Part shown: in pieces, positions 8,798 through 17,051 of the stretch
Position numbering within the stretch: the first letter of the stretch is position 1
Layout: every line of letters starts with the position of its first letter
Source: Streptomyces sp. NRRL S-1022
GTDB taxonomy: Bacteria > Actinomycetota > Actinomycetes > Streptomycetales > Streptomycetaceae
Length of the DNA stretch: 64,000 nucleotides
NCBI RefSeq assembly: GCF_000720135.1
Contig: NZ_JOIU01000015.1
Coordinates: 219,399 to 283,398 of the forward strand
Direction of reading: 5' to 3'
The notes under the pieces: generated by a model
The model's input: only the letters and a program-made list of their open reading frames with translations
Databases searched by the model: none
What the model was told of the DNA's origin: nothing
Program-made: the position numbers and the translations under genes

Positions 8798-9119
8798 GGT
8801 GGCTCCTCCCCCGGAGACTGTGATGTCCCGAGATGTTCCCTGTCCGTGAGGTGCCGTGGAAGGCTGCGGTGCGCCCACGGCCGGGAAGTCACACCGGAGC
8901 GCTGCGTCCCGTCTAACGAGGGCTCACACAACGGGCTTAGCCGGTCCGACGGGAGGGGGAGCGCGGTGCGGCGCGACGGGGTCGCCGGAGAAAGCGCCGG
9001 ACTCCCAGGGGGAACCGTGCGCGTTTGTCACACTTTAAGATTGTCTCCATGGTATCCCTGTCCGATCACGGGCGCTTGCCGGCTCGGGACCGGGTGCGTC
9101 TCGGGCGGGGCGCCTTTCC

Positions 9120-9514
9120 GTGCCGGCCGTCTCGGCCATCGTCGTCGGCGGCTTCCTCGCCACGTCGGTGCCCGCTCACGCCGCCACGCCGGCCGGCCGG
9201 AGCGCCGTTGCGGCCAAGGCCACCGTCACCTGCAACCAGAAGGAGATGCGCAAGGAGATCGCCCGCCTCAAGACCAAGGCGGCGGAGCTGAAGCGGCTGG
9301 GGGAGACCGCGGCGGCCAGGAAGGCGCTGAGCGACGCGGCGGCCCTCCAGAAACGGCTCGACCTGTGCATCAAGACCAGAACGAGCAGACCAAGCCGTTC
9401 CCCGGCCCCGCGCCTCCCGCGCCTCCCGCGCCTCCCGCGCCTCCCGCGCCACGATGTCACCCGGAACGTTTCCGCTGGTCAGCGCAGGCGTTGCATGATC
9501 CCTCACTTCGGTGA
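9120..9514 (+). pseudogene. Frameshifted secreted coiled-coil protein
   Basis: From GTG 9120 the frame reads a hydrophobic export segment (VSAIVVGGFLATSVPAHA), then a Lys/Glu-rich helix with two cysteines (CNQKEMRKEIARL... LQKRLDLCIK). After about 9370 this frame turns into Arg/Pro repeats and runs into the next gene. The other frame gives a more natural tail, QNEQTKPFPGPAPPAPPAPP, ending at 9514. The export segment also lacks a proper basic start, and the ATG at 9049 is out of frame. Two frameshifts, real or sequencing errors, are likely. Confidence 0.4.
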
Positions 9515-9603
9515 AGCGGACCGGTGTCCCGCAACGGGTGCGGGCGGGACGCGGTTGCTCTGGTGTCCATCCGGCGACCATCAGCAGGGGAACGACCTTG
9601 GCC

Positions 9604-10062
9604 ATGCCGTGCCTCAAGCGCCTCGTTGCAGGCGTTGCCGCGACCGCGGCCTTCACTCTCACCGCGCCGACGACTGCACACGCCACCGCCGTCGGCTCGA
9701 CGCCGGTGCGTACGTTCGAATACAGCGTGGGCGGTATGACGATGAAGGTGCCGACCGGCTGCATGTTCACGCACATCATCCGCGGCACCGGCAGGAAGAT
9801 CACGTATCAGAACGCCGGTGTCGACTGTGCGTTCGTCGCCGCGCTCAGCAGCGGCTTCTGCAACTGGCGCATCGACTTCGCCTATGCCGACACCGACAAC
9901 CGGACCTACCGGACTTCACGTGGCAGAACACACAGTGAGTGCAAGATCGACCCCATGCGGAACAACTCTCCCCAGAAGCTGCCTCGTTATGGCAGGGCGT
10001 GCGCTCGCCTCTACGTCAACGGAGTCCAGCGCGTGAGTCAGTGTCACCACATCACCAAGTGA
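9604..10062 (+). CDS. Secreted hypothetical protein
   Basis: This is a 152-residue protein with a Sec-type signal peptide (MPCLKRLVAGVAATAAFTL...AHATA, cleavage near residue 28). The mature part has six cysteines (CMF, CAFV, CNWR, CKID, CARL, CHH), several aromatic residues and NxT-type motifs, consistent with a small disulfide-stabilised extracellular protein. I do not recognise the family. It is followed 8 bp later by a small membrane protein that may be co-transcribed. Confidence 0.7.
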   Translation: MPCLKRLVAGVAATAAFTLTAPTTAHATAVGSTPVRTFEYSVGGMTMKVPTGCMFTHIIRGTGRKITYQNAGVDCAFVAALSSGFCNWRIDFAYADTDNRTYRTSRGRTHSECKIDPMRNNSPQKLPRYGRACARLYVNGVQRVSQCHHITK

Positions 10063-10070
10063 GGTCGTCC

Positions 10071-10292
10071 ATGACCGATCAGCAGGACCCGGAGCGCAGT
10101 CAGCGGTGGGCATCGCGGCGTCGGATCGGGGCTCTCGCGTTCGTCGGAGGGCTTGTCGGGACGTTGGGGTTCTTCGCCTTCTTTCCGGGGCTCCCCCATG
10201 TCATCGACTGGGGAGCGGTGCTCGTGGCGCTCGCCGTCGGGGCGGTCGTGCGGTGGGGGTGGCTGGCGTGGGTGAGGAGACACGCGAGGTGA
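10071..10292 (+). CDS. Small two-helix membrane protein
   Basis: This 73-residue protein has an Asp/Glu/Arg-rich N-terminus followed by two hydrophobic helices (IGALAFVGGLVGTLGFFAFF and IDWGAVLVALAVGAVVRWGW). The ATG at 10071 begins 8 bp after the stop of the secreted-protein gene. No function is recognised. Confidence 0.6.
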   Translation: MTDQQDPERSQRWASRRRIGALAFVGGLVGTLGFFAFFPGLPHVIDWGAVLVALAVGAVVRWGWLAWVRRHAR

Positions 10293-10365
10293 AGGGGGCC
10301 TCGTGCACCTCGGCCGGGAGCCGGGATCACGAGGTCGCTACAGTCGCCCCCGGAAGGGAGACGAC

Positions 10366-11325
10366 GTGCGACTTCGCTGTGCGGTGCTGGACGATTTCCA
10401 GGGCGTGGCAACCGACTTGGCCGACTGGTCGGTGCTCGAGGATCGGGTGGAGGTGGTCGCGCTGCGCGAGCACCTCGACGGAGAGGATGCTCTCGCCGAC
10501 GCGCTCGCCCGCTACGACATCGTCGTCACCCTGCGCGAACGCGTCCCCTTCCCCGGCTCCCTGATCGCCCGCCTCCCCCGGCTGAAGCTGCTCGTCGCCT
10601 CCGGGATGCGCAACAGCGTCATCGACTACGCCGCCGCCGAGGCGCACGGAATCACCGTGTGCGGTACGGCGAGTTCCAGCACCCCGCCGGTCGAACTGAC
10701 CTGGGCGCTGCTGCTCGGTCTCGCCCGGGGGATCGTCCAGGAGAACAACGCCCTGCGCGGCAACGGCCCCTGGCAGTCCACCGTCGGCGCCGACCTGCAC
10801 GGGCGCCGACTGGGACTGCTCGGGCTGGGGAAGATCGGCAGCCGGGTCGCCCAGGTCGGGCTCGCGTTCGGCATGCACGTCAGCGCGTGGAGCCGGCACC
10901 TCACCAAGGAGCGCGCCGAGGAAGTGGGCGTCGAACCGGCGGGTTCCAAAGAGGAGTTGCTGCACGACAGCGACTTCGTGTCCGTCCATCTCGCCCTCGG
11001 CGACCGCACCCGTAACCTCCTCGGCGCCCCCGAACTCGCCCTGATGAAGCCGAGCGCCTATCTCGTCAACACCTCCCGCGCCGCGATCGTCGACCAGGAC
11101 GCGCTGCTGGCCGCGCTGCACGAGGGGCGGATCGCCGGTGCGGGCATCGACGTCTTCGACATCGAGCCGCTGCCGGCCGACCACCCGATGCGCACCGCAC
11201 CCCGCCTCCTGGCCACCCCCCACCTCGGCTACGTCTCCCACACCAACTACACGACGTACTACGGCCAGGCCATCGAGGACATCCAGGCCTATCTGGCCGG
11301 CTCGCCCGTACGACGGCTGCCCTGA
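10366..11325 (+). CDS. D-2-hydroxyacid dehydrogenase family protein
   Basis: This 319-residue NAD(P)-dependent dehydrogenase belongs to the formate/glycerate dehydrogenase family. The nucleotide-binding motif GLGKIGSRVA lies near residue 150. The catalytic Arg region (NTSRAAIVDQ) and the His region (TPHLGYVSHTNY) follow in the expected order. GTG 10366 is preceded by GGAAGGGAG at a 5-bp distance and matches the family N-terminus better than the upstream ATG at 10303. The substrate is unknown. No pathway genes flank it. Confidence 0.85.
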   Translation: MRLRCAVLDDFQGVATDLADWSVLEDRVEVVALREHLDGEDALADALARYDIVVTLRERVPFPGSLIARLPRLKLLVASGMRNSVIDYAAAEAHGITVCGTASSSTPPVELTWALLLGLARGIVQENNALRGNGPWQSTVGADLHGRRLGLLGLGKIGSRVAQVGLAFGMHVSAWSRHLTKERAEEVGVEPAGSKEELLHDSDFVSVHLALGDRTRNLLGAPELALMKPSAYLVNTSRAAIVDQDALLAALHEGRIAGAGIDVFDIEPLPADHPMRTAPRLLATPHLGYVSHTNYTTYYGQAIEDIQAYLAGSPVRRLP

Positions 11326-11803
11326 GCGCGGAACAGCGGCCGACCTGCACGCGCGCCGGCCGGCTCGACCGTTCCGCCTGCGGCAGTGCGCTTACGCGAT
11401 GCGCCGCAGCACCTGCCGCTCACCGGGTCACCGGGCCGGCAGCCGGCGCGGAAGACCGGCGCTGACGCGGCCGGTTCGCGCGGCCGGTTCGCGCGGCCGG
11501 TTCGCGCGGCCGGTTCGCGCGGCCGGTTCGCACAGGAGGTCGTGCCCGGCGCCACCTCCGCGCAGGCCCGCGGCCTGTCCCCCTGGTGAGCACCGGCCGG
11601 CTGCCCCGACCGCTCGCGTACGCCGGAAACGCGGTCGGGAACATCGTCGGTGGTGGCCGCGGCGGCCCCCACCCCGCTCACCCCGCCGTTAAAAGAGTGA
11701 TCCACCGCTGATCACCGTGACCAGCCCGGTGCGCCGCCGTTGAACGAGAAGTGCGACGGCTGGTCCGCCGTCGCGCTTTTCCGAGCTACAGAAGGAGAAC
11801 GTG
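11326..11803. other. Spacer between the dehydrogenase and the first chaplin
   Basis: No gene is seen in these 478 bp. It holds a 13-bp tandem repeat array (11466-11530) and, near its right end, the presumed chaplin promoter and leader. Apparent ORFs across it on both strands are read-throughs of the repeat. Confidence 0.5.
11466..11530. repeat. Five perfect 13-bp tandem repeats
   Basis: The unit CGCGGCCGGTTCG is repeated five times without mismatch from 11466 to 11530, with a shorter related GCGGCCGGTTC-like trace upstream. Each unit contains the palindrome CGGCCG. Confidence 0.9.
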
Positions 11804-12091
11804 ATGTCTCGCATCGTGAAGGTGGCCGGTCTCGCTCTCGGCACCGGTGCCGTGCTGGTCAGCGGCGCCGGACTGGCCATGGCCGACGCGGACGCCGATG
11901 GTGCGGCCGTCAGCTCGCCCGGCGTGCTGTCCGGCAATGTGATCCAGGTTCCGGTGCACATCCCGGTCAACGTGTGCGGGAACACCGTGAACGTCATCGC
12001 GCTGCTGAACCCGGCGTTCGGCAACGCCTGCGCCAACGACGGCGACCACGGCAAGATCGGCAACCCCGGCCAGGACGGCTACGGCAACTGA
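11804..12091 (+). CDS. chpG: Short chaplin (ChpG-like) with a C-terminal extension
   Basis: This is a secreted amphipathic coat protein of 95 residues. A signal peptide (MSRIVKVAGL...GLAMA) is followed by one chaplin domain: SPGVLSGNVIQVPVHIPVNV, then CGNTVNVIALLNPAFGNACAN with the two conserved cysteines. A short Gly/Asp tail follows. Chaplins assemble into amyloid-like fibrils at the air interface of aerial hyphae and spores. A GAAGGAG site precedes adjacent GTG (11801) and ATG (11804) codons. The tyrosinase operon next to it is the reason for the ChpG symbol. Confidence 0.88.
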   Translation: MSRIVKVAGLALGTGAVLVSGAGLAMADADADGAAVSSPGVLSGNVIQVPVHIPVNVCGNTVNVIALLNPAFGNACANDGDHGKIGNPGQDGYGN

Positions 12092-12112
12092 GCCGTTCGG
12101 CATCCACAGGCA

Positions 12113-12143
12113 AGAGCCCCGGCACTCCGAATGCCGGGGCTCT
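12113..12143 (+). terminator. Chaplin gene terminator
   Basis: AGAGCCCCGGCA (12113-12124) pairs perfectly over 12 bp with TGCCGGGGCTCT (12132-12143) around a 7-nt loop. It lies just after the chaplin stop codon and in front of the convergent melC2 gene. Confidence 0.7.
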
Positions 12144-12183
12144 GACCGTTCCGGCCCGGCACGCGGGCACCTGCGCCGGTTGC

Positions 12184-13050
12184 TCACGCGTACCGGTAGA
12201 TCCGGCTCACGTCCTCCAGCTGGTCCGGCGTCTCGTTCCATGGCGGCAGCTTCTCGTGGCGGGCGACGACCCGCCGGTGCTGCGAGTCGGAGCCGCCGGG
12301 CGGCTCGGCCGGGAGGTAGCGGTGATTGCCGTGGGCCCGCTGCCAGCGGTACCACTGCAGGTCGAGGAAGGCGTGGTGCAGCCAGAAGACCGGGTCGTTG
12401 ACGGACGCGCCGCCGAGCATCGCGCCGCCGACCCAGCGGTGCACCCGGTTGTGGTTCCTCCAGGAGCCGGTGCCGCTGCCCGTGCCCCAGCCCTCCAGCT
12501 TGTTGCGGAAGCCCTTGCGGACGGTGGAGTCCCAGGGCCGGGCGTCGTAGACGGGGTCGTTCAGCGCCCACCGCAGCTCGCTCCGGGTGGGCAGCTGGAT
12601 GGGGGCGGCGGAGCGGCCGAGGTCCCGAGTGAGGAACCGGCCGTCCGTCACACCCTCCTTGATGGTCCAGTGACCCGCCGCGTAGGCGAACGGGCCGGTC
12701 ATCACCTGCCGGTCGGAGCGCCGTCCGTTCCCGCCGAGCAGATCCTTCGTCCACGGCACGGACGTCGTCGTACGGTCCCGGGTCCAGTCCCAGTACGGCA
12801 CTGTCACCGAGGAGTCGACGCGACGCAGCGCCCGCTCCAGTTCCAGCAGGAACCTGCGGTGCCAGGGCAGGAAGGACGGCGCCATGTGGGCGGTGCGCAG
12901 CCCGTGCTCGCCGTCGGCGGTGTAGAAGTCGATGTGCATGCGCACGAACTCGTCGTACTCGCCACGTCGTTTGAGCGCCAGCAGCGCGTTCACGAACCGC
13001 CGCCGCTCGCCCGCCGTGAGGGTGCTGACGTCCCTACGCACGTACGCCAT
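12184..13050 (-). CDS. melC2: Tyrosinase
   Basis: This 288-residue type-3 copper oxidase oxidises monophenols and o-diphenols to quinones for melanin formation. All six copper ligands are present: CuA His39, His55 and His64 (RMHIDF, RTAHMAP, LPWHRRF) and CuB His200, His204 and His226 (HNRVHRW, FWLHHAF). Length and ligand spacing match Streptomyces MelC2, with a 10-residue offset in the second half. There is no signal peptide; export normally depends on the MelC1 partner encoded immediately upstream. The ATG at 13050 lies inside the end of melC1, so translation is probably coupled. Confidence 0.95.
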   Translation of the reverse strand: MAYVRRDVSTLTAGERRRFVNALLALKRRGEYDEFVRMHIDFYTADGEHGLRTAHMAPSFLPWHRRFLLELERALRRVDSSVTVPYWDWTRDRTTTSVPWTKDLLGGNGRRSDRQVMTGPFAYAAGHWTIKEGVTDGRFLTRDLGRSAAPIQLPTRSELRWALNDPVYDARPWDSTVRKGFRNKLEGWGTGSGTGSWRNHNRVHRWVGGAMLGGASVNDPVFWLHHAFLDLQWYRWQRAHGNHRYLPAEPPGGSDSQHRRVVARHEKLPPWNETPDQLEDVSRIYRYA

Positions 13051-13537
13051 GCCGGCCCCCCTGGTTCGGCTGTTCCCCGGTGCCTGCGCCGAAGTGTCGG
13101 CCGAACGGGTGCGGCGCCAGGTCGCGCAGCCGCCGGCCGGGTCCGATCTCGTCCACGGCCGCCCGGGTCGCCTCCAGGGGCGTCCGGTACGACGTGTAGT
13201 GGTCGACCATGCTCAGCCAGGTGCCGTCGGCCCGGCGCATCAGGTGCAGCGGACGGCCGTCGATGGTGATCTGCCACTCGCCGCCGGCGTCGGCGTGCCC
13301 CGCGGGGGGCACCAGGACACCGCGGATACGGCGGCCCCGGTAGGTCTCGCCGAAGGAGCTGCCGCCGGGGTCTTCGGCCGGCGGCGCGGGCCGGGAGGCG
13401 GCGACGAGCGGTGCCAGCGCCAGCGCGGTGGCGGAGGACAGCACCGCTCGCGCCATCTCCCGCCGGGACGGTCCGGCTCCCTTCGCTCTGGCCTGTCGCT
13501 CCGTACCGACCTCTGCTCCGCCCACGCCGACGACCAT
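13034..13537 (-). CDS. melC1: Tyrosinase copper chaperone/cofactor
   Basis: This is a 167-residue caddie protein for tyrosinase. The N-terminus carries a twin-arginine export signal (PSRREMARAVLSSATALAL). The mature part contains YRGRRIRGVLV, ITIDGRPLHLM and HYTSYRTPLEATRAAVD, typical of MelC1. ATG 13537 is preceded by AAGGAG; the open frame upstream to 13600 lacks such a site. It overlaps melC2 by 17 bp. MelC1 delivers copper to apo-MelC2 and carries it out through the Tat pathway. Confidence 0.92.
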   Translation of the reverse strand: MVVGVGGAEVGTERQARAKGAGPSRREMARAVLSSATALALAPLVAASRPAPPAEDPGGSSFGETYRGRRIRGVLVPPAGHADAGGEWQITIDGRPLHLMRRADGTWLSMVDHYTSYRTPLEATRAAVDEIGPGRRLRDLAPHPFGRHFGAGTGEQPNQGGRHGVRA

Positions 13538-13637
13538 GCTCGCTCCTTGTCCGGTTCGGATGTACGTACCGGCTAACCGGCCGGGAGGGCGAGGGGTCAC
13601 CGCCGAAGAGCCATACGGCGGGTACGGCCGTGCCCGG

Positions 13638-14150
13638 CTAGAGTCCCGGCCCCGTGCCGACGTTGCCGTCCGCGACGGTCCGCAGGACGGGGGCGACGAC
13701 GGCGGCCTGCGGCATCTTGGCTTCCGGCAGACCGACGTTGCTGCCGTCGGGCGCGGTCAGGGGCGCGTCCACGGACAGCCCGGGGGTGAGGGCTCGCAGG
13801 CCGCCGGTGGGTGAGTCCACGTCGAGGTGGTCGAAGCCGTCGTCCAGGAGGTGCGGCAGCGGAGCCCTGGTGTGCAGACCGGGCAGACCGCTGCGCACCG
13901 GCAGCTGGGGCAGGACCCGGTCCGGGACGAGCCGGCCCGGGACGTACCGGGGCCCGTCGGGAACGCCGGGCTTCAGCAGCGGCACTTCGGCGCCGAGCGT
14001 GGGCACCTCCGCGCCGAGCGACCGGGAGACGCCGCCCAGGGGCACGGTGACGGGGACGGTGCCGGAGGCCGCGGCGGGCGCCGCGGCACCCACGGCGGCC
14101 GCGACGCTCGTGACGACGACGGCAAGGGTTCCTCGGGTGATCGGCTTCAT
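13638..14150 (-). CDS. Secreted hypothetical protein, Val/Pro/Leu-rich
   Basis: This is a 170-residue protein. The signal peptide is MKPITRGTLAVVVTSVAAAVGAA with cleavage near AAASG. The mature chain is rich in Val, Pro, Gly and Leu with repeated LGAEVP and PGLxxxAPL-like units (SLGAEVPTLGAEVPLLKPGV). It has no cysteines. I know no function. Its position among chaplins, melC and other exported proteins suggests a cell-envelope role, which is inference. ATG 14150 is chosen because it starts the signal peptide; the frame is open to 14222. Confidence 0.65.
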   Translation of the reverse strand: MKPITRGTLAVVVTSVAAAVGAAAPAAASGTVPVTVPLGGVSRSLGAEVPTLGAEVPLLKPGVPDGPRYVPGRLVPDRVLPQLPVRSGLPGLHTRAPLPHLLDDGFDHLDVDSPTGGLRALTPGLSVDAPLTAPDGSNVGLPEAKMPQAAVVAPVLRTVADGNVGTGPGL

Positions 14151-14292
14151 GTCGGGTACGGTCCCTTCCAGGATGCGGGGGTTCGGGGTCCGTACCGCGT
14201 AACGAGCGGAAAACGCCTTCATTTCGCAATTCCCCCGGATGCCGCAATAGTCGGCTCGTCAGGAAGTCCCACCCCCTTCGCGTACCGGGGCG

Positions 14293-14796
14293 TCAGACGC
14301 GCAGACTGCGTGCAGGGAGGTAGACGTGCGCGGCGGAGTTCGTCGTCTCCGGGGAACCCACGAAAGCGGACAGCTCCGCGCCCACGGCCGGCTGGCGGGG
14401 GCCGGTGGTGGGGCAGACGCGCGTGGTGAACATGAAGTAGGTGTAACCGAGTTTCCCGACGGCCTTCAGCCACTCCGCCGGCGGAGTGACCTGAGTGGTG
14501 ACGTTCGGCATCTGCAGGACGATCTGACCGGCGACGACCAGCATGCTGACCTTCAGGCTCGGCCGGGTCGTGCCGTCGACGGGATGGCCGCCCACCGGCA
14601 GGCCCATGTCGTCCAGAAGCCGCGTCACGGCGGCAGACGTGCCCTCCGGGCCGCCCGGTCCGTCGCCCAGGGAGCAGGCGAGCAAGCAGGGGGTCCTGCC
14701 ATCCCCCTCCTCGTTCCTGGCCATCCAGGCGAGCAGGGCGAGCGTGCCGAGGCCGGCGGCGCGGAAGGGGCGGGTTTCGCTGGTTGCTGAGGTCAC
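14293..14796 (-). CDS. Hypothetical protein
   Basis: This is a 167-residue protein beginning at GTG 14796 (VTSATSETRPFRAAGLGTLALLAW). One moderately hydrophobic segment lies near the N-terminus, followed by two pairs of hydrophobic strands (KVSMLVVAGQIVLQMPNV and GYTYFMFTTRVCPT). There is no clear signal peptide. I do not recognise the family. It lies among genes for exported proteins on the same strand, but spacers of about 140-160 bp separate it from both neighbours. Confidence 0.5.
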   Translation of the reverse strand: MTSATSETRPFRAAGLGTLALLAWMARNEEGDGRTPCLLACSLGDGPGGPEGTSAAVTRLLDDMGLPVGGHPVDGTTRPSLKVSMLVVAGQIVLQMPNVTTQVTPPAEWLKAVGKLGYTYFMFTTRVCPTTGPRQPAVGAELSAFVGSPETTNSAAHVYLPARSLRV

Positions 14797-14954
14797 CGCG
14801 CGACCATATCGACGGGTCGTGGTGTGCTCTGGTGGTTCCTCACCCATCCGGAGCAGCGCCCGGAGCCGCTCCACACGATCGAGGGATCTGGTCCCGGCAC
14901 ACGCCGAGGGCCGGTTCCGCGTGGTTGCGGGACCGGCCCGGAAGGGCGGGGGCG

Positions 14955-15242
14955 TCAGGGCTTCAGGGGCAGGCCACCGAGCAGCGGCCGGTGGTTGACG
15001 GACGTGGTGACGTCCTTGACGCTGTTCAGCACGGAGCCCTTCTTCTCGGTGTCGAGCGCGTCGGACTGGTGCTGCAGCGGCATCAGATCCTTCACCGTGG
15101 GCGGCTTCCCCGCGAGCTCGGCGAGCGCGCCGTTGACGCTCATGGGCGGCACGTGGTGGGCGTCGGAGGCGAACGCGGGCACGGCGACGCCGGCAAGGGC
15201 CACGGAACCGGCGACCACGGCGGCGGCCTTCAGGGACTTCAT
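14955..15242 (-). CDS. Small secreted hypothetical protein
   Basis: This is a 95-residue protein with a signal peptide, MKSLKAAAVVAGSVALAGV...AFA, cleaved near SDAHH. The polar mature chain of about 68 residues has no cysteine (MSVNGALAELAGKPPTVKDL... PLLGGLPLKP). The ATG has an AAAGGAA-type site. The function is unknown; it is one of a run of exported proteins flanked by chaplins. Confidence 0.65.
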   Translation of the reverse strand: MKSLKAAAVVAGSVALAGVAVPAFASDAHHVPPMSVNGALAELAGKPPTVKDLMPLQHQSDALDTEKKGSVLNSVKDVTTSVNHRPLLGGLPLKP

Positions 15243-15392
15243 CCTGTTCCTTTCTTCGGCAACTCACGTCACCGGGGACTTTTGACACCGTGCCTAACGA
15301 TGTCCGGCCGGGCCGGAAACTCCGCTTCGAGAAGACATATGAGAATCCCGTGCGGCCGCCGGGAAGGACGGCGCTCACCTGGCCGGCCGGCT

Positions 15393-16424
15393 CTACTCCG
15401 TGGGGAGAGTGACCAGCGAGGGCAGGGATTCGACGCTGGAAGCGGTCATGTCCTTGCCGGTAAGGGACGCTCCCAGGAGGTCGACCAGGCCGGACACCAC
15501 GTCGGCGGCGGACGACAGGAGCTGGTCGAGCTGCCCGGTGACCGCCTTCACCAGATTGTCGATCGCGGTCTGCAGGGAGGAGAGCACGTCACCGGCGACG
15601 TCACGGGACATGGGCGGGCCGACGAGGTCAGCCTGCCGCGTGGCCTCCGGCATCGTCAGGGCCGCAGGGACAGCGGAGGCGGCCGGGGACGCGGGAGTGG
15701 TCGGCGAGGCGGGGGCGGCGGGGGCCGTGGGCTCGGCGGAGGAGGACGTGGCGGGCGCCGTGGGCGTGTTGGCCGCGCTGGGCGTCGCGGGCTTGGCGGG
15801 AGCGGCCGGAGACACGGAAGCCGTCGGTGTCGCGGGCTTCGTGGACGCCGTCGAAGTCGCGGGCACCGAAGGCGCGGCGGGCTTCACGGACGACGCCGGA
15901 ACCGCGGATGCGGTGGGCGTCGCCTCGGCCGCGGGCTTCACCGATGCCGTAGGAGCCGCGGACGCCGTCGGCGTCGCCGTTGCCGTGGGCTTGGACGGCG
16001 TGGCAGGAGTCGCCGCCGCGGATGTCACAAGAGCCGCAGGCTGCACGGACGTTACCGACTGCGTGGGCGCCGCAGGCTCGGAGTGAGCCGTCGGGGCAGT
16101 CGGCTCGAGGCCGGTGGCGGCTTCGACGACGGCCTGCTTCGCCGCCTCCCCCAGTCGTCTGGCCTCGTCTGCGGGGAGCCTGCCCTTCTCCAGCGCCTGG
16201 TCGAGCAGGTCGACGACCGGATCCAGGGCGGGATTCGCGGCGTCGAGGGCCCTGACCTGCCCGAGCAGTCTGCCCTTCTCCGTTGCCGGGACCGGCGCCC
16301 GGGAGGCGGCACGGTCGTGTTCCCGGGCCGCGTCGGCGGCGACCGCGGCCGGCCCGGTGATGCCGATCAGAACGGACGCGCACAGTGCTGTGGACGCGAG
16401 ACGCCGTACAGGCAGATCACGCAT
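15393..16424 (-). CDS. Secreted Ala/Pro/Thr-rich repetitive protein
   Basis: This is a 343-residue protein. The signal peptide (MRDLPVRRLASTALCASVLI...AVA) is followed by a helical domain (RLLGQVRALDAANPALDPVVDLLDQALEKG). Then come about 140 residues of Ala/Pro/Thr/Ser/Val imperfect repeats such as KPATPTASVSPAAPAKPATP, and finally a second helical domain (VLSSLQTAIDNLVKAVTGQL DQLL). Two helical domains joined by a stiff, possibly glycosylated linker suggest a wall-spanning or bridging protein. No sortase signal is present. The long repeat explains the equally long spurious ORFs on the other strand. Confidence 0.65.
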   Translation of the reverse strand: MRDLPVRRLASTALCASVLIGITGPAAVAADAAREHDRAASRAPVPATEKGRLLGQVRALDAANPALDPVVDLLDQALEKGRLPADEARRLGEAAKQAVVEAATGLEPTAPTAHSEPAAPTQSVTSVQPAALVTSAAATPATPSKPTATATPTASAAPTASVKPAAEATPTASAVPASSVKPAAPSVPATSTASTKPATPTASVSPAAPAKPATPSAANTPTAPATSSSAEPTAPAAPASPTTPASPAASAVPAALTMPEATRQADLVGPPMSRDVAGDVLSSLQTAIDNLVKAVTGQLDQLLSSAADVVSGLVDLLGASLTGKDMTASSVESLPSLVTLPTE

Positions 16425-16597
16425 GGATGTTCCTTTCGGTGAACAGTGGGACCTGTGACCACCGTCAGTTCACCGATAGCCCCGCGCAACCGCTCGCGTA
16501 CGGTGTGTGATCCGTTCGGAGGAGCACAAAACCGGCCGCCCGCCCCGCGATGAGTGCGCGCGGGGCGGGCGGCCGGCCGAAGGGGTGCGTCCCGAGG

Positions 16598-16837
16598 TCA
16601 GTCGTTGACGCAGACGTTGCCGAACGCGGGGTTCAGCAGAGCGATGACGTCGACGGTGTTGCCGCACACATTGACCGGAACGTGGATCGGGACCTGGACG
16701 ACGTTGCCCGACAGCACGCCCGGCGACTTGGCGGCGGCAGCGCCCGCACCGGCGTCGGCGGAGGCCGCACCGGCGCCGCCGGCGACGGCCGCGACGGCGG
16801 CGGAGGTCAGGACCAGGCCCTTCGCGATACGCGACAT
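16598..16837 (-). CDS. chpF: Short chaplin (ChpF-like)
   Basis: This is a 79-residue chaplin. The signal peptide (MSRIAKGLVLTSAAVAAVAG) is followed by one chaplin domain: KSPGVLSGNVVQVPIHVPVN, then CGNTVDVIALLNPAFGNVCVND, ending right after the domain. Both cysteines are present. An AAGGAG site precedes ATG 16837. It secretes a small amyloid-forming protein to the hyphal surface. It is transcribed away from the exopolysaccharide locus that begins at 17.05 kb; the symbol is by position. Confidence 0.88.
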   Translation of the reverse strand: MSRIAKGLVLTSAAVAAVAGGAGAASADAGAGAAAAKSPGVLSGNVVQVPIHVPVNVCGNTVDVIALLNPAFGNVCVND

Positions 16838-17051
16838 GGAGAGGTGCTCCTTGGGATCGACACAAACATCCGAGCGGACGCCCGGCGCAGTGTCAACGCG
16901 CGGCGCCACCGCGGGTTGTGCCGCCAATGGGGTGATGTGGAGGCGAGACACCTTCACCTTTCCAACACACTCGCCTGACTTGTCCCTATTGGTAGGAATA
17001 TCGACTAGAGTCGCGGATCTCTCCCGTACGTGCGAAAGGGCACCGCCGGTC

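Noticed and set aside
6824..9514. 896-codon plus-strand ORF opposite the metallopeptidase
   Set aside because: It reads antisense through two well-supported genes and has no recognisable domains. Only its last 40 or so codons may represent the true tail of a frameshifted secreted protein.
11466..11530. CRISPR array
   Set aside because: The 13-bp units are directly adjacent with no spacers. No cas genes are in the window.
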